The notes under the pieces were generated by a model. That model was not told where the DNA came from. It searched no databases and saw only the letters and a list, made by a program, of their open reading frames with translations. From assembly GCA_003259005.1 (NCBI GenBank), contig QLII01000001.1, forward strand, positions 3,984,501-4,048,500: a DNA stretch of 64,000 nt. The letters run 5' to 3'. Made by a program: the position numbers and the translations under genes. How positions within the stretch are numbered: position 1 is the first letter of the stretch; each line of letters begins with the position of its first letter. Of this stretch, positions 47,051 through 56,672 are shown piece after piece. Origin of the DNA: Spirosoma telluris (lineage in GTDB: Bacteria > Bacteroidota > Bacteroidia > Cytophagales > Spirosomataceae).

Positions 47051-48130
47051 CTATAAGTCTAATGTCAACTGCCCGCTCGGCACGCTGGCTACCGTTTGCA
47101 AGCTGGATAATGACACGCCTAATAGGCGAACGCCTTTCTGTAAAGGAAACAGGGAAGATAGTAAGTCGACACTGATCCTGGCTAGGGTCGATTGATCGGC
47201 GATGGCGCTAAAAGCCGTTCGACTGCGGGTAATCTGTTGAAAATCGGCATACTTCACCTTGAGCGTAACCGTTCGGCCTAACACGCCGGTTCGCTTACAG
47301 TAGGTCCAGACGCTTGTTATAAGGGGCTGCAACTCAGCCTCCAGTTCAGTATATTCAGTCAGGTCCTGCTCAAACGTATTTTCGGAACCCACTGATTTAC
47401 GTTCCCGATCTGGGGTTACGGGCCGGTTGTCGATGGCCCGGGCGATGTTGTAATAATGATGGCCCACTTTGCCAAAATGATCCAACAGAAACGCTTCGGT
47501 TTTCTGGCGTAAGTCCAGCCCGGTGAAGATACCTAGCTGGTTCATTTTTTCGGCCGTCACACGACCAATTCCATGAAATTGACCAACTTTCAGGACTTCA
47601 ACAAAGGCCAGTCCCTGATGGGGTTTAATTACAAAGAGACCATCGGGTTTACGATAATCAGAAGCCAGTTTTGCCAGAAATTTATTATAGGAAACCCCCG
47701 CCGAGGCAGTCAGGCCGGTTTCCCGTTTGATCTGCTCCTTAATCGTCTGGGCTAACTGAGTAGCCGTCGTTTGGCTGGACAAATTATCTGTTACGTCCAG
47801 ATAGGCTTCATCCAGCGAGAGCGGCTCTATAAGGTTCGTAAACTGGGCAAAAATGGCCCGTATCTGACTGGAAACGGCTTTGTAAACATCAAATCGGGGT
47901 TTTACAAAAATCAGATCCGGACATTTTCGAAGCGCAATGGACGAAGCCATAGCCGAACGAACCCCAAACTGGCGAGCTTCGTAACTGGCAGCTGCCACCA
48001 CGCCACGCTGGCGGGAGCCACCCACGGCGAGGGGCTTGCCCCGCAGCTCAGGATTGTCGCGCTGCTCAACCGAGGCATAAAAAGCATCCATATCAATGTG
48101 GATGATCTTTCGGGTAGTAGGCTGCTCCAT
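47051..48130 (-). CDS. dinB: DNA polymerase IV
   Basis: A Y-family translesion polymerase of about 359 residues (368 from an alternative start at 48157). The catalytic residues are in IIHIDMDAFYASVEQRDNPE and PLSLDEAYLDVTDN. The little finger domain follows, with RKSVGSENTFEQDL. It extends primers past damaged bases. No SOS box was identified upstream by sight. It is separated by 55 bases from the arginyl-transferase-like gene in the same orientation. Confidence 0.93.
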   Translation of the reverse strand: MEQPTTRKIIHIDMDAFYASVEQRDNPELRGKPLAVGGSRQRGVVAAASYEARQFGVRSAMASSIALRKCPDLIFVKPRFDVYKAVSSQIRAIFAQFTNLIEPLSLDEAYLDVTDNLSSQTTATQLAQTIKEQIKRETGLTASAGVSYNKFLAKLASDYRKPDGLFVIKPHQGLAFVEVLKVGQFHGIGRVTAEKMNQLGIFTGLDLRQKTEAFLLDHFGKVGHHYYNIARAIDNRPVTPDRERKSVGSENTFEQDLTEYTELEAELQPLITSVWTYCKRTGVLGRTVTLKVKYADFQQITRSRTAFSAIADQSTLARISVDLLSSLFPLQKGVRLLGVSLSSLQTVASVPSGQLTLDL

Positions 48131-48185
48131 CAAAAATCTAGGCTGCCGTATGGACAATCGGCTGGCGAAAACGGGGTCACCCTGA

Positions 48186-48848
48186 TTAAATCATTTTATA
48201 TAAGTCGGCCAGGATGTTAACAGTTTCCCAGGAAAAAGGAATCCACCGATCACGGATGCTATCGAATACTTCCGTTGCCGGTTCGCAGGCAAATAGTTTA
48301 TAGTCGAACTTGGGGTAATTGCTAACCAGATAACCCGGATAGTAGTAGGCTTTTTGGTACAATTGAGCATGCCTGATTTTCTGAAGCATCAGGAATTTCC
48401 CTAAACTATGTTTGCGATAGTCAGGATGGTAAAAATTCATAATGCCCGCAATGCTTTGTATGCCATTATCGAAGACTCCAGCGGCAATTAGCTTGCTTCC
48501 ATCCCGCACTTCAATAACATACGTATCAAACATTGTATACGTAGCTCCGTTCATCAGGCAGGACTCAACCGATTCGGGGGCGTCAAAATTGATGGACGCT
48601 CGATATAAGGCATACAGATTTTCTAATTCCGACGAAATGGTAAGCGGCTTAACGGCCACCGAGAATTTTTCATTACTGCGCAATAGCCGGAGTTGCTTTG
48701 TCCCATAGGTAACATCGGCCAGGGTGATCCGCAGCCAGTGCACAGCGCAAAGGGCGTCATCGAACAGCACAAATCGGCAGGTAAAAATGTCCTGCTGCAT
48801 CCGAAAATACCCCTTACTGAGGCACAAATCCAGCTTATATCCTTTCAT
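48186..48848 (-). CDS. Arginyl/leucyl-tRNA-protein transferase-like acyltransferase
   Basis: A 220-residue protein with the C-terminal fold of bacterial N-end-rule transferases: LYALYRASINFDAPESVESC, then DTYVIEVRDGSKLIAAGVFD, MNFYHPDYRKHSLGKFLMLQ and AYYYPGYLVSNYPKFDYK. The N-terminal part is short, so it is smaller than typical Bpt proteins. It might add an amino acid to protein N-termini for degradation or be a GNAT relative with another acceptor. Confidence 0.7.
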   Translation of the reverse strand: MKGYKLDLCLSKGYFRMQQDIFTCRFVLFDDALCAVHWLRITLADVTYGTKQLRLLRSNEKFSVAVKPLTISSELENLYALYRASINFDAPESVESCLMNGATYTMFDTYVIEVRDGSKLIAAGVFDNGIQSIAGIMNFYHPDYRKHSLGKFLMLQKIRHAQLYQKAYYYPGYLVSNYPKFDYKLFACEPATEVFDSIRDRWIPFSWETVNILADLYKMI

Positions 48849-48861
48849 GGGTGGGGCCTCT

Positions 48862-48935
48862 AGTAGATCCTATTGCTTCTGTAGATTCTTTCGGAACTAT
48901 AGCATCAATAAAATCCACAGAATCTATAGCATCTA
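48862..48935. repeat. AATAAAATCCACAGAATCTA repeat
   Basis: An imperfect inverted repeat related to 36538-36624, lying between two minus-strand genes. Confidence 0.65.
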
Positions 48936-48938
48936 AAC

Positions 48939-49840
48939 TTACTTTCCTGTTGTTATCTCATCATAGGCGGCTTGCAGGCTTCTAATGATGCCGTCGCCCT
49001 GCCATTCGGTTACGCCTGGAATAGCCGTTGCCTTCAGGACTTCTTCTTTGGATTTCCCCGCTTTAACCTCTCCCCCAACAAACACCAGTAGCTTTTCCAG
49101 ATAATCCTTAAACGCCTTTATGTCTTCTTTGCCGCCCGTAATTTTTTCGGGATCGAAGGCGTGGCCAAACACAAAGATGGTTTTGTTATCGAAGGTCGAC
49201 AGGGTTTTGTCCAGGGCGACAATCCAGTTTTTAACACTGGCTCCGGCACTTTTGTCCACATTTGGATACCGACGGTTCGACATTAAATCGCCCATGTGCA
49301 GGACGTTGGCATTTTCAAAATGAATCAACCCATCGCCATCCGTATGCCCCGGCCCGAAGTAATAAGCCCGAATACTCTCGCCACCGACTTTCTGTTTCCA
49401 GCTATCGGTGAATGTGATATCGGGATAGAGTTGTTTATCTTCGGTTTTTGCTTTTTCGGCGACGGCTTTCTGGTTTTTCAATGAATTTTCGTGAGCGACC
49501 ACATGACCCGCCAGGCCTTTAAAGGCAATATTTCCCGATGTATGGTCGCCGTGGTGGTGCGTGTTGATTAACAGAGGGAAGGGTTTATCGTCTGTTTTTT
49601 TCAGGGCATCAATCAAATGTTGCGCCTGTTCAGGAAATTCAGAATCGACAACGACCCAGCCTTCTTTGGTTTTCAGATAGGCAATCGTACCCCTTTTTCG
49701 GTAAAGACACCCACCGTATCGCGAATCATCTTCATTTTAAACGGATCATCGGCTAACCGACTGGCAAACAAGGACTGATGAAACAGGGAAACACCCCCTA
49801 AGGTCAGACCCGTATGCTGAACGAAATTTCGGCGATTCAT
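48939..49840 (-). CDS. Exported metallo-beta-lactamase-fold hydrolase (one apparent frameshift)
   Basis: From MNRRNFVQHTGLTLGGVSLF at 49840, a twin-arginine-like (RRNF) signal. The frame breaks at CCCC 49690-49693 on the plus strand; adding one base gives EKGGTIAYLKTKEGWVVVDS, and the protein is 300 residues long. The zinc motif HxHxDH is THHHGDHTSGN, and further ligands are in YFGPGHTDGDGLIHF and VFGHAFDPEKITGG. It hydrolyses an ester, lactone or similar bond in the periplasm; the substrate is unknown. No resistance role is evident. Confidence 0.82.
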
Positions 49841-50014
49841 AAATGTATTGATTCGAGGTTAGTGGTTTTTAAGGCAGCGGAAAACTGATTTGAAAGATAC
49901 TCAAAAAGCGGACACTACCTCAAAGGCCAGGCTAACCTTGCCAGTACTTTTTGAGAAAGTTATCCCTTGCGTTAGCTTTGGGGAAGTCAATCCCCTCTTC
50001 ATCTCTGTTGTTTT

Positions 50015-50928
50015 ATGGTCGATCAACTTATTGAGGCACGTCAGGCGTCCCTGGGTAATGGATTTGCGGTAAGGCGTATTCTACCGTACCGGCTTCGGCG
50101 TATGCTCGGGCCGTTTATTTTCATGGATCATGCGGGGCCCGTCAGCTTCACACCCGAGCAGGCGCCTACCATGGATGTACTCCCGCATCCACACATTGGC
50201 CTTTCTACGGTCAGCTACCTGTTCGATGGGCAGGTGACGCACCGGGATAGCCTGGGCGTGCAACAGATCATAAAGCCTGGCGAAGTCAACTGGATGACTG
50301 CCGGAAAGGGTATTGCGCACTCCGAGCGGTTCGAAGATCCAGCTACCCTGGCAGGCGGCTCGCTGGAAATGATCCAGACCTGGGTGGCCCTGCCCGAAGC
50401 CAATGAGGAACAGACGCCAACGTTCGAAAACTACGCATCAGGAGATCTACCCATTTTTACCGACGCAGGTGTGTGGTTACGGCTGATTGCCGGGGATGTG
50501 TTTGGGCTTAAAAACGATGTCAAAACACACTCGCCCCTGTTTTATGCCCATGTAGTTCTCCAGCCCGGTGCTCGCTTTGGGCTACCTCAGGGTTATGCTG
50601 AACGAGGAGTTTATGTGGCTAAAGGAAGTCTGGAGGTGAGCGGACGAACGTATGGAATCGGTCAACTACTGATTTTTACCCCGGCAATGATCCGGTGCTG
50701 GTAGCCCGTGAAACCTGTACGATTATGCTGCTTGGTGGCGAACCCTTAGGCGAACGGTTCATCTGGTGGAATTTTGTCTCGTCTCGTGCCGAGCGGATTG
50801 AGCAGGCCAAAGCCGACTGGCTGGCGGGTCGTATTGCGCTCCCTCCTAATGACAATACGGAGTTCGTTCCCTTACCGAACGACAAGTCAAGACCCGCCGG
50901 AACTCCCCCACCCCAGCCATTGTCCTGA
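50015..50928 (+). CDS. Pirin-family protein (one apparent frameshift)
   Basis: Two frames join into 304 residues when one base is added to CCCC at 50679-50682, giving LLIFTPGNDPVLVARETCTI. The cupin metal site is seen in PHPHIGLSTVSYLFDGQVTH and MTAGKGIAHSE (His/His/His/Glu). Pirins are iron-binding bicupins, some with quercetinase activity and some regulatory. The C-terminal cupin ends FIWWNFVSS. It stands alone, followed by a palindromic repeat. Confidence 0.88.
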
Positions 50929-50930
50929 TC

Positions 50931-51000
50931 AATGGATAATGAACAATGGATAATTTAAGCTAACCATCAACAGTAGTTATTCATTGTTCATTATCCATTC
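50931..51000. repeat. TGGATAA-type palindromic repeat
   Basis: AATGGATAATGAACAATGGA on the left and TTCATTGTTCATTATCCATT on the right, two bases after the pirin stop. Confidence 0.85.
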
Positions 51001-51100
51001 ACCCAATTGCCCCACTAGTCAGTAGAGCAGACCCATCACATACCTTTTCAGTTGGCAACAGCGTCGTTTATAAAACAAGCGGACCCAGCAATCAGTAGAC

Positions 51101-52384
51101 ATGGATAAGATAATGGCTAAATCCCGGTGGTACCGGCTCCTACCAATTGCGTTTATCACCTACAGTCTGGCTTACTTAGACCGGGCTAATTTTGGGTTTG
51201 GGGCAGCCAGCGGCATGGCCACTGATTTGCACATCACCCCCCAGATGTCGTCGTTGCTGGGCTCCCTGTTTTTCCTGGGCTACTTTTTCTTTCAGGTTCC
51301 GGGGGCAGTGTACGCCGAAAATCGAAGTGCTAAAAAACTGATTTTCTGGTCATTAATCCTGTGGGGAGGACTAGCTATGGCAACAGGTATTATCAGCAAT
51401 GTAAATGCGCTGATTGTCATTCGCTTCATGCTCGGTGTGGTCGAGAGTGCGGTCATGCCAAGTATGCTGCTCTTTCTGAGTCGGTGGTTTACCAAAGCCG
51501 AACGTTCGCAGGCCAATACGTTTTTAATTCTGGGCAATCCGGCTACTATACTCTGGATGTCGGTGCTGTCGGGCTATTTAATTCAGGCAGTGGGTTGGCG
51601 ATGGATGTTTATTCTGGAAGGGCTTCCGGCCATTATCTGGGCTTTCTTCTGGTGGAAACTCGTCAATGATAAACCCCAGGATGCCAACTGGCTCACCGAG
51701 TCCGAAAAGCAGGCACTGGCCGACCAGCTACAGCGAGAGCAACAGGGTATTAAGCCCGTTAAAAACTACGCAGAAGCCTTCAAGTCCAGGGTGGTTATTC
51801 TGCTAAGTTTACAATATGCCCTATGGAGCATTGGTGTGTATGGGTTTGTCATGTGGCTTCCGTCCATTCTGCACGCGGCACCGAATATGTCGATTATCAA
51901 AACCGGCTGGTTGTCCTCAGTCCCCTACGTCCTGGCGATTATTGGTATGTTAAGTGCTTCCTATTTCTCCGATAAAACCCAGAACCGGAAAGCCTTTGTC
52001 TGGCCTTTTCTATTAATTGGTGCCCTTGCCTTCTACGGTTCGTACTTATTGGGGGCGGACCATTTCTGGCTATCGTTCACCCTCCTGATCATTGCCGGAG
52101 GAGCCATGTATGCGCCCTATGGTCCTTTCTTTGCCATTATTCCAGAGTTATTACCCAAAAATGTAGCTGGTGGTGCTATGGCCCTGATTAACAGTTTTGG
52201 TGCCTTAGGGTCTTTTATTGGTTCGTATATTGTGGGGTATTTAAACGGAACAACGCATGGGTTCGGAGCTTCCTACATTTTTATGGCGGGTTCATTATTA
52301 CTGTCGGCATTGATCACCCTATATGCGGTAAAGAAACCGATTTCAGCCAATCTAGTTGTACCAACGAAAAGTACGGTACCCTGA
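51101..52384 (+). CDS. MFS transporter, ACS (phthalate/sugar-acid) family
   Basis: A 427-residue 12-helix carrier. The ACS signature lies in TYSLAYLDRANFGFGAASGM near residue 20, and loop 2-3 has AENRSAKK rather than the common GxxxDRxG. The middle loop (ADQLQREQQGIKPVKNYAEA) is cytoplasmic. It transports an organic anion with protons; the substrate is unknown. It is a single gene with a strong terminator. Confidence 0.9.
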   Translation: MDKIMAKSRWYRLLPIAFITYSLAYLDRANFGFGAASGMATDLHITPQMSSLLGSLFFLGYFFFQVPGAVYAENRSAKKLIFWSLILWGGLAMATGIISNVNALIVIRFMLGVVESAVMPSMLLFLSRWFTKAERSQANTFLILGNPATILWMSVLSGYLIQAVGWRWMFILEGLPAIIWAFFWWKLVNDKPQDANWLTESEKQALADQLQREQQGIKPVKNYAEAFKSRVVILLSLQYALWSIGVYGFVMWLPSILHAAPNMSIIKTGWLSSVPYVLAIIGMLSASYFSDKTQNRKAFVWPFLLIGALAFYGSYLLGADHFWLSFTLLIIAGGAMYAPYGPFFAIIPELLPKNVAGGAMALINSFGALGSFIGSYIVGYLNGTTHGFGASYIFMAGSLLLSALITLYAVKKPISANLVVPTKSTVP

Positions 52385-52425
52385 CCACTAAAACCCACCC
52401 CCTTGTTTCACAGTTCTTTGATTCG

Positions 52426-52467
52426 CTAAATGCCTCCCGCTTTTTATAAAAAGCGGGAGGCATTTAG
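52426..52467. terminator. Perfect bidirectional terminator
   Basis: CTAAATGCCTCCCGCTTTTT and its complement form a 20-bp stem with a two-base centre, 40 bases after the MFS stop. It can serve both strands. Confidence 0.9.
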
Positions 52468-52565
52468 TTATAAGCCTGACAGGGGTTGTTCGAACCAGTT
52501 TTCAGTAAGTTTTTTTGACCAAAAAGTCACTTTTAGCGTTTTTTTAACTTAAAAATTGTTTTTTT

Positions 52566-52715
52566 TTAGTTGGTTTCTTTAATTGGTTTCAAAATTTGTA
52601 TCGGAGCCTTGAACCATGCTTCAATGCCCTTCCCGGACAATGAATAGCTGATAGCCCTTTGGGTCTGTCGAACGGCCTCTTTTCTGAGCGTCTGGAGCTT
52701 TTCCTTATAATGCAT
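52566..52715 (-). CDS. Possible small basic protein
   Basis: A 49-residue minus-strand frame starting MHYKEKLQTLRKEAVRQTQR and ending FKAPIQILKPIKETN. It is helical and lysine-rich. It is bounded by the bidirectional terminator in its downstream direction, which hints at transcription. No family is recognised. Confidence 0.35.
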   Translation of the reverse strand: MHYKEKLQTLRKEAVRQTQRAISYSLSGKGIEAWFKAPIQILKPIKETN

Positions 52716-52812
52716 ATTGGTAAATAGCTATTAGTCAACTAGTAACTAGTATTTACTATTGTCCATTTTAACCTTCTTAGTGTGCGCGATTTCACTTAAT
52801 TTCTATCCCTTC

Positions 52813-53538
52813 ATGAATACGACTCTAAAAAAGAATGTTCAGGAATTTAATCGAAACGTACGTGAAAATGGGGGCTTTCTTTACACGACGAATGCCCAGT
52901 TTTCCTCACATGTTGCCAACAAACGCATTTCAGACGAAATCTTTAAACTAATCAAACCCACCTATAAAACGCTTGTGGATATTGGTTGTGGCGACGGAAT
53001 GTATACCAACAACATCAAACAGAATTTTCCTCAGCTTGATGTGCATGGGTTTGATCCGGCTGGCTCGGCCATTCAACTTGCGAAACAAAATTATCCTTCC
53101 GTCAAATTTGATACGATCAGCATCCTCGACGACAATTTACCGACTCCTGCCCGAAAATATGATGTGGCTGTTATCCGGGGCGTGTTGCACCATTTGTCCG
53201 ATCAGCAGAAAGCCATCGCGAATGCCTTTAAGCTGGCAGATAATCTGATCATCATGGAGCCGAATGGAAACAATCCCATTTTAAAGCTCATTGAACGAAC
53301 CTCCCAATACCACATTGAACATGAAGAACAGTCGTTCTTTCAATGGCAATTAAAAAAGTGGATTCAAAATGCAGGTGGTCAGGTAGACTCCTGGAGTTAT
53401 GTAGGTTACGTTCCTTTTTTCTTCCCAACAGGCCCTGCTAAGGTGATTTACTTTTTTCAGCCCTTTTTGGAGAAAATACCGGTACTCAAGCACATATTCT
53501 CCGCTCAGTTTATTATCTCGTGTTCGAAGCGTAAATGA
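52813..53538 (+). CDS. Class I SAM-dependent methyltransferase
   Basis: A 241-residue enzyme. Motif I is TLVDIGCGDGMYTNN, motif II is around VHGFDPAGSAIQLAKQ, and VAVIRGVLHHLSDQQKAIAN is the post-II strand typical of lipid/quinone-type methyltransferases. The C-terminus has a hydrophobic stretch (YVGYVPFFFPTGPAKVIYFF). The ATG at 52813 fits better than a TTG upstream at 52759. It is 33 bases before the GT39 gene and probably cotranscribed with it; the acceptor may be a lipid-linked sugar. Confidence 0.82.
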   Translation: MNTTLKKNVQEFNRNVRENGGFLYTTNAQFSSHVANKRISDEIFKLIKPTYKTLVDIGCGDGMYTNNIKQNFPQLDVHGFDPAGSAIQLAKQNYPSVKFDTISILDDNLPTPARKYDVAVIRGVLHHLSDQQKAIANAFKLADNLIIMEPNGNNPILKLIERTSQYHIEHEEQSFFQWQLKKWIQNAGGQVDSWSYVGYVPFFFPTGPAKVIYFFQPFLEKIPVLKHIFSAQFIISCSKRK

Positions 53539-53571
53539 ACCCGGCAGGCGCAACTGTAACCCAATTCATTC

Positions 53572-55337
53572 ATGAGTTTATCCAAGCCGACGAAGGCAAT
53601 TCTGACGGCGATTCTAGTTCTGGCGTTTGCCTTGCGGGTGTATCATTCCAGCACCTTCGGTATTTACCTCGATGAAAAATATACTCTGCTCATCTCGCAG
53701 GGTATTGCCATGGAAGGGGCTAACCAGCGGGATGTGTTTTTCACGCCCGGCAAGACCTATTTTACACCCGGGAATTCTGGAAAGAAAAGTCTCTTGATGA
53801 TTTTATAGGCGCCAATATTCGGGGCGATATTGGCAATAGCCCTAGTTACTACGCGGTTTTGTGGGTATGGACCCAGCTATTTGGCCTGAGTGACTTCTCC
53901 CTTCGTTTCCCTTCTGTTTTATTCAGTACGCTACTGGTTGGCCTGGTCTTTGTGTTTGTACGCAGGCATTTCCAATCTGAACGCCTGGCCTTACTCAGCG
54001 CGTTTTTAACCGCCATTGAACCCTTCTTCATTGCCTATAGCCACATGGCTCGCAATTACTCGATGAGTTTTTTTTTGACGCTGTTGGCAACGCACCTGTT
54101 TTTGCTGATCCTAAGCCGAAACCAGGCAGGACGAGCAACCGGCAAACTCATGCTGGCTTATGGACTGCTATTTGTCACTGCTCTGCTTTCCCACTACCTA
54201 ACCATCACTGTTTTCCTATGTCACGGCCTCTATGCGCTGATCTATGTGCGACCGGCGCGCCGTTGGGTACCTTTTCTGGTGACGGGTCTGGTAGGTATAG
54301 GGCTGGTATCATTATGGTTTCTGTTTGGTGGAGGAGCCTATACGTTCAAAACGCTTGCCTACCAGGCCCAGTTTTATCGCAACCTTGCCCTGACCGATCC
54401 CTATAAAAATGGGTTTGGGATTATTCTACCGGCCACACTGCTTAACGTTGCCGAGCGGTCTGCACCGATCTGGGCGGATTTGTTTATCATCTCAAATGGA
54501 TTAGGGCAAACCGACACATTGGGTATTCGAAATTTAGCCATTGCTGTATTTTTTGGTTTACTCGCCGTGGGACTCCTTTTTCGTTACCATAAAATAAGCC
54601 CATTGCCCCTATGGGTTTTCCTATTCTACCCCGTATTGCTGCTAGCCGCTTTACCCCTGATTACGGTTGTGAATCTTCAATTTGTCGTGGTGGCAGCACT
54701 CCCTTCGTTTGCTTACCTTCTCCTGCTGGCCATTCGCAGGCAGGCAGGAGAAGGGCGGTTAGCCCTTCTGGTCTTCGTCGGTATGCTGGCCGTTGTTCCT
54801 ACCCTGTTTCTGATTATCATGTCCTTTCGCAATGGGCATACGTATGGCATTACCCAACGCTATTCGGGCTTTTCATTCCCATTTAGTGTTATTCTGGTAT
54901 CCTTACTGCTACAACAGCTTATCCGCCTATCAACCGAATTCCGGGAAATACTAGTCGTCGTTTTAGTGATCCAAAGTTATTTTGTATCCCGGTTGCTATA
55001 CCACATTTATCAGGACGAAGAGCCCAAATACACCTACTTCGCCCGCCCGCGCGAACCTAATCCGTATTATCTGGTCGCTCAAAAAATCAAGCAGGCTTAT
55101 GTACCCGGCGATACGGTACTTTATCCGTCTGTTCGGCTCCATCCCCGCGACGAAATTGAGAAAACGTACTGGCCTTTTTCCATCCAGGACGCTCAATTGA
55201 CAAACATGTATTTACCCAAAGATGCGGAGTACCTACAACGAATGGACACGACCGAGGTCAATAAAATAACGCTGCTAAAAAAGTCTGGGCAAAAAATTAC
55301 CTTGTTTGATCTGAAAGGAAATACATACCGCTATTAG
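53572..55337 (+). CDS. GT39-like membrane glycosyltransferase (one apparent frameshift)
   Basis: Two frames join into 588 residues when one base is added in the CCCGGG at 53767-53772, giving TPREFWKEKSLDDFIGANIR. A multi-helix GT-C protein, with the catalytic acidic pair in the first outer loop (GIYLDEKYTLL). Further on are ALLSAFLTAIEPFFIAYSHM and MARNYSMSFF, as in dolichyl-phosphate mannosyltransferase-like proteins. The C-terminal soluble part carries YPSVRLHPRDEIEKTYWPFS. It transfers a sugar from a lipid carrier on the outer face of the inner membrane. Confidence 0.82.
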
Positions 55338-55546
55338 GCATTTATGCGTTTACGGCCAGCAATTGACGTAACTACGTAACTCTATGGCCACATATGCTGT
55401 ATTCACGCAGCAGGAGATTAGATTTAGCCCCTGGCTTGACTTACTGGTTCGTAAACCCTCAACAGCCGAACCTTGTCAGTATGATTGACGGCTAAGCTGA
55501 TTGAAGATAGTCAAAAAGTCTAATCTCGTTAATCCAAGCGTGATAC

Positions 55547-56569
55547 ATGCAAAAGCTGAATGATAAATGGATGCGCATTATTGGCGTTCCATTGCTCTCC
55601 TTAACAGGACAATGGATGATGTATGGCTATACCAACATTCCGTACCCGAATGATTGGCGCATTCCGTTTTTCTTCATTCTGGGAAGTGTACTTGTCTGGG
55701 AAGCCAATCGCTGGGGCATCATTTTATCCCGTCGGCGCTATCCTGAACTAAACCAGACACTCAAGCGGGTTCTGTATCAACTGGCCTGGTTTGTCTGCTG
55801 GGCCAGTGCGATCCGAATCACGCAGACCCTTTTCTATGAGTTTATTGGTCTCTGGCCAGCCGAAGATTACTTTCGATTCAAGCCTTATTTCTTCAATACG
55901 CTCGTATCAGTCGTGGGTACCGTTCAGATTGCAGCCTATTACGAAGGGGTTTATCTGTATGAGCGCTGGCGAGTATCCTATACCGAAGCCCTGGAACTCA
56001 AGAAAGTGAATCTGCAAAGCCAGCTCGATTCACTAAAAACACAAATTAACCCCCATTTTCTGTTCAACAACCTGAATTCACTGTCGTCGTTGATTACCAC
56101 CGATGCCGAGCAGGCCGAACGATTTCTGGACGAGCTATCGTCAGTATACCGCTACCTCCTTCAGCAAAACAGCCGTGACCTTTGCCCACTCGACGAAGAA
56201 ATGCAGTTTATCAATGCCTACTTTCACCTCATCAAAACCCGCTATGGCGACGGCATTTTTCTGGTGAATGAGATTGAAAGCCACTACCTGGCTTACCGAA
56301 TTCCACCCCTCACGCTTCAGATTTTATTCGAGAATGCCATCAAGCATAATATCATTCTGACCGACCGGCCGCTGACCATTAAGTTATATACCCAGGAGGG
56401 GCACCTATACGTAGAAAACAACCTGCAACAGAAGAAGATAGCCGTTCCCTCCAATCAGATTGGCTTACAGAACATCATGATGAAATACAAACTGCTCGAT
56501 CAATCGTCCATTATAGTTTACCACGATGAGCAGCGGTTTCTTGTTGGCATTCCCCTGCTCAATCCGTGA
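55547..56569 (+). CDS. LytS-type sensor histidine kinase
   Basis: A 340-residue membrane kinase. Four hydrophobic helices in the first 150 residues are followed by a coiled region and the His_kinase domain. The phospho-accepting His is in TQINPHFLFNNLNSLSSLIT. The N-box is QILFENAIKHNI. A typical DNGxG box is not seen; the ATP lid is represented by VENNLQ then NQIGLQNIMMKY. LytS kinases usually pair with a LytTR regulator next door, but none is adjacent, so it is an orphan. It may pair with the LytTR protein at 27.6 kb or a regulator outside the window. Confidence 0.88.
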   Translation: MQKLNDKWMRIIGVPLLSLTGQWMMYGYTNIPYPNDWRIPFFFILGSVLVWEANRWGIILSRRRYPELNQTLKRVLYQLAWFVCWASAIRITQTLFYEFIGLWPAEDYFRFKPYFFNTLVSVVGTVQIAAYYEGVYLYERWRVSYTEALELKKVNLQSQLDSLKTQINPHFLFNNLNSLSSLITTDAEQAERFLDELSSVYRYLLQQNSRDLCPLDEEMQFINAYFHLIKTRYGDGIFLVNEIESHYLAYRIPPLTLQILFENAIKHNIILTDRPLTIKLYTQEGHLYVENNLQQKKIAVPSNQIGLQNIMMKYKLLDQSSIIVYHDEQRFLVGIPLLNP

Positions 56570-56571
56570 TG

Positions 56572-56650
56572 ATCGAACGCAGATTTTCATGATTAGTTAT
56601 GAGTTAGCTATGCTATTGACTCTTAGCACAAAAAATCATAACAATCATAA
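56572..56650. repeat. GAACGCAGATTTTCATGAT palindromic repeat
   Basis: Related to 12672-12806: CGAACGCAGATTTTCATGAT on the left and AAAATCATAACAATCATAAA on the right, between convergent genes. Confidence 0.65.
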
Positions 56651-56672
56651 AAATCCTTGGCCTATTCATTCC

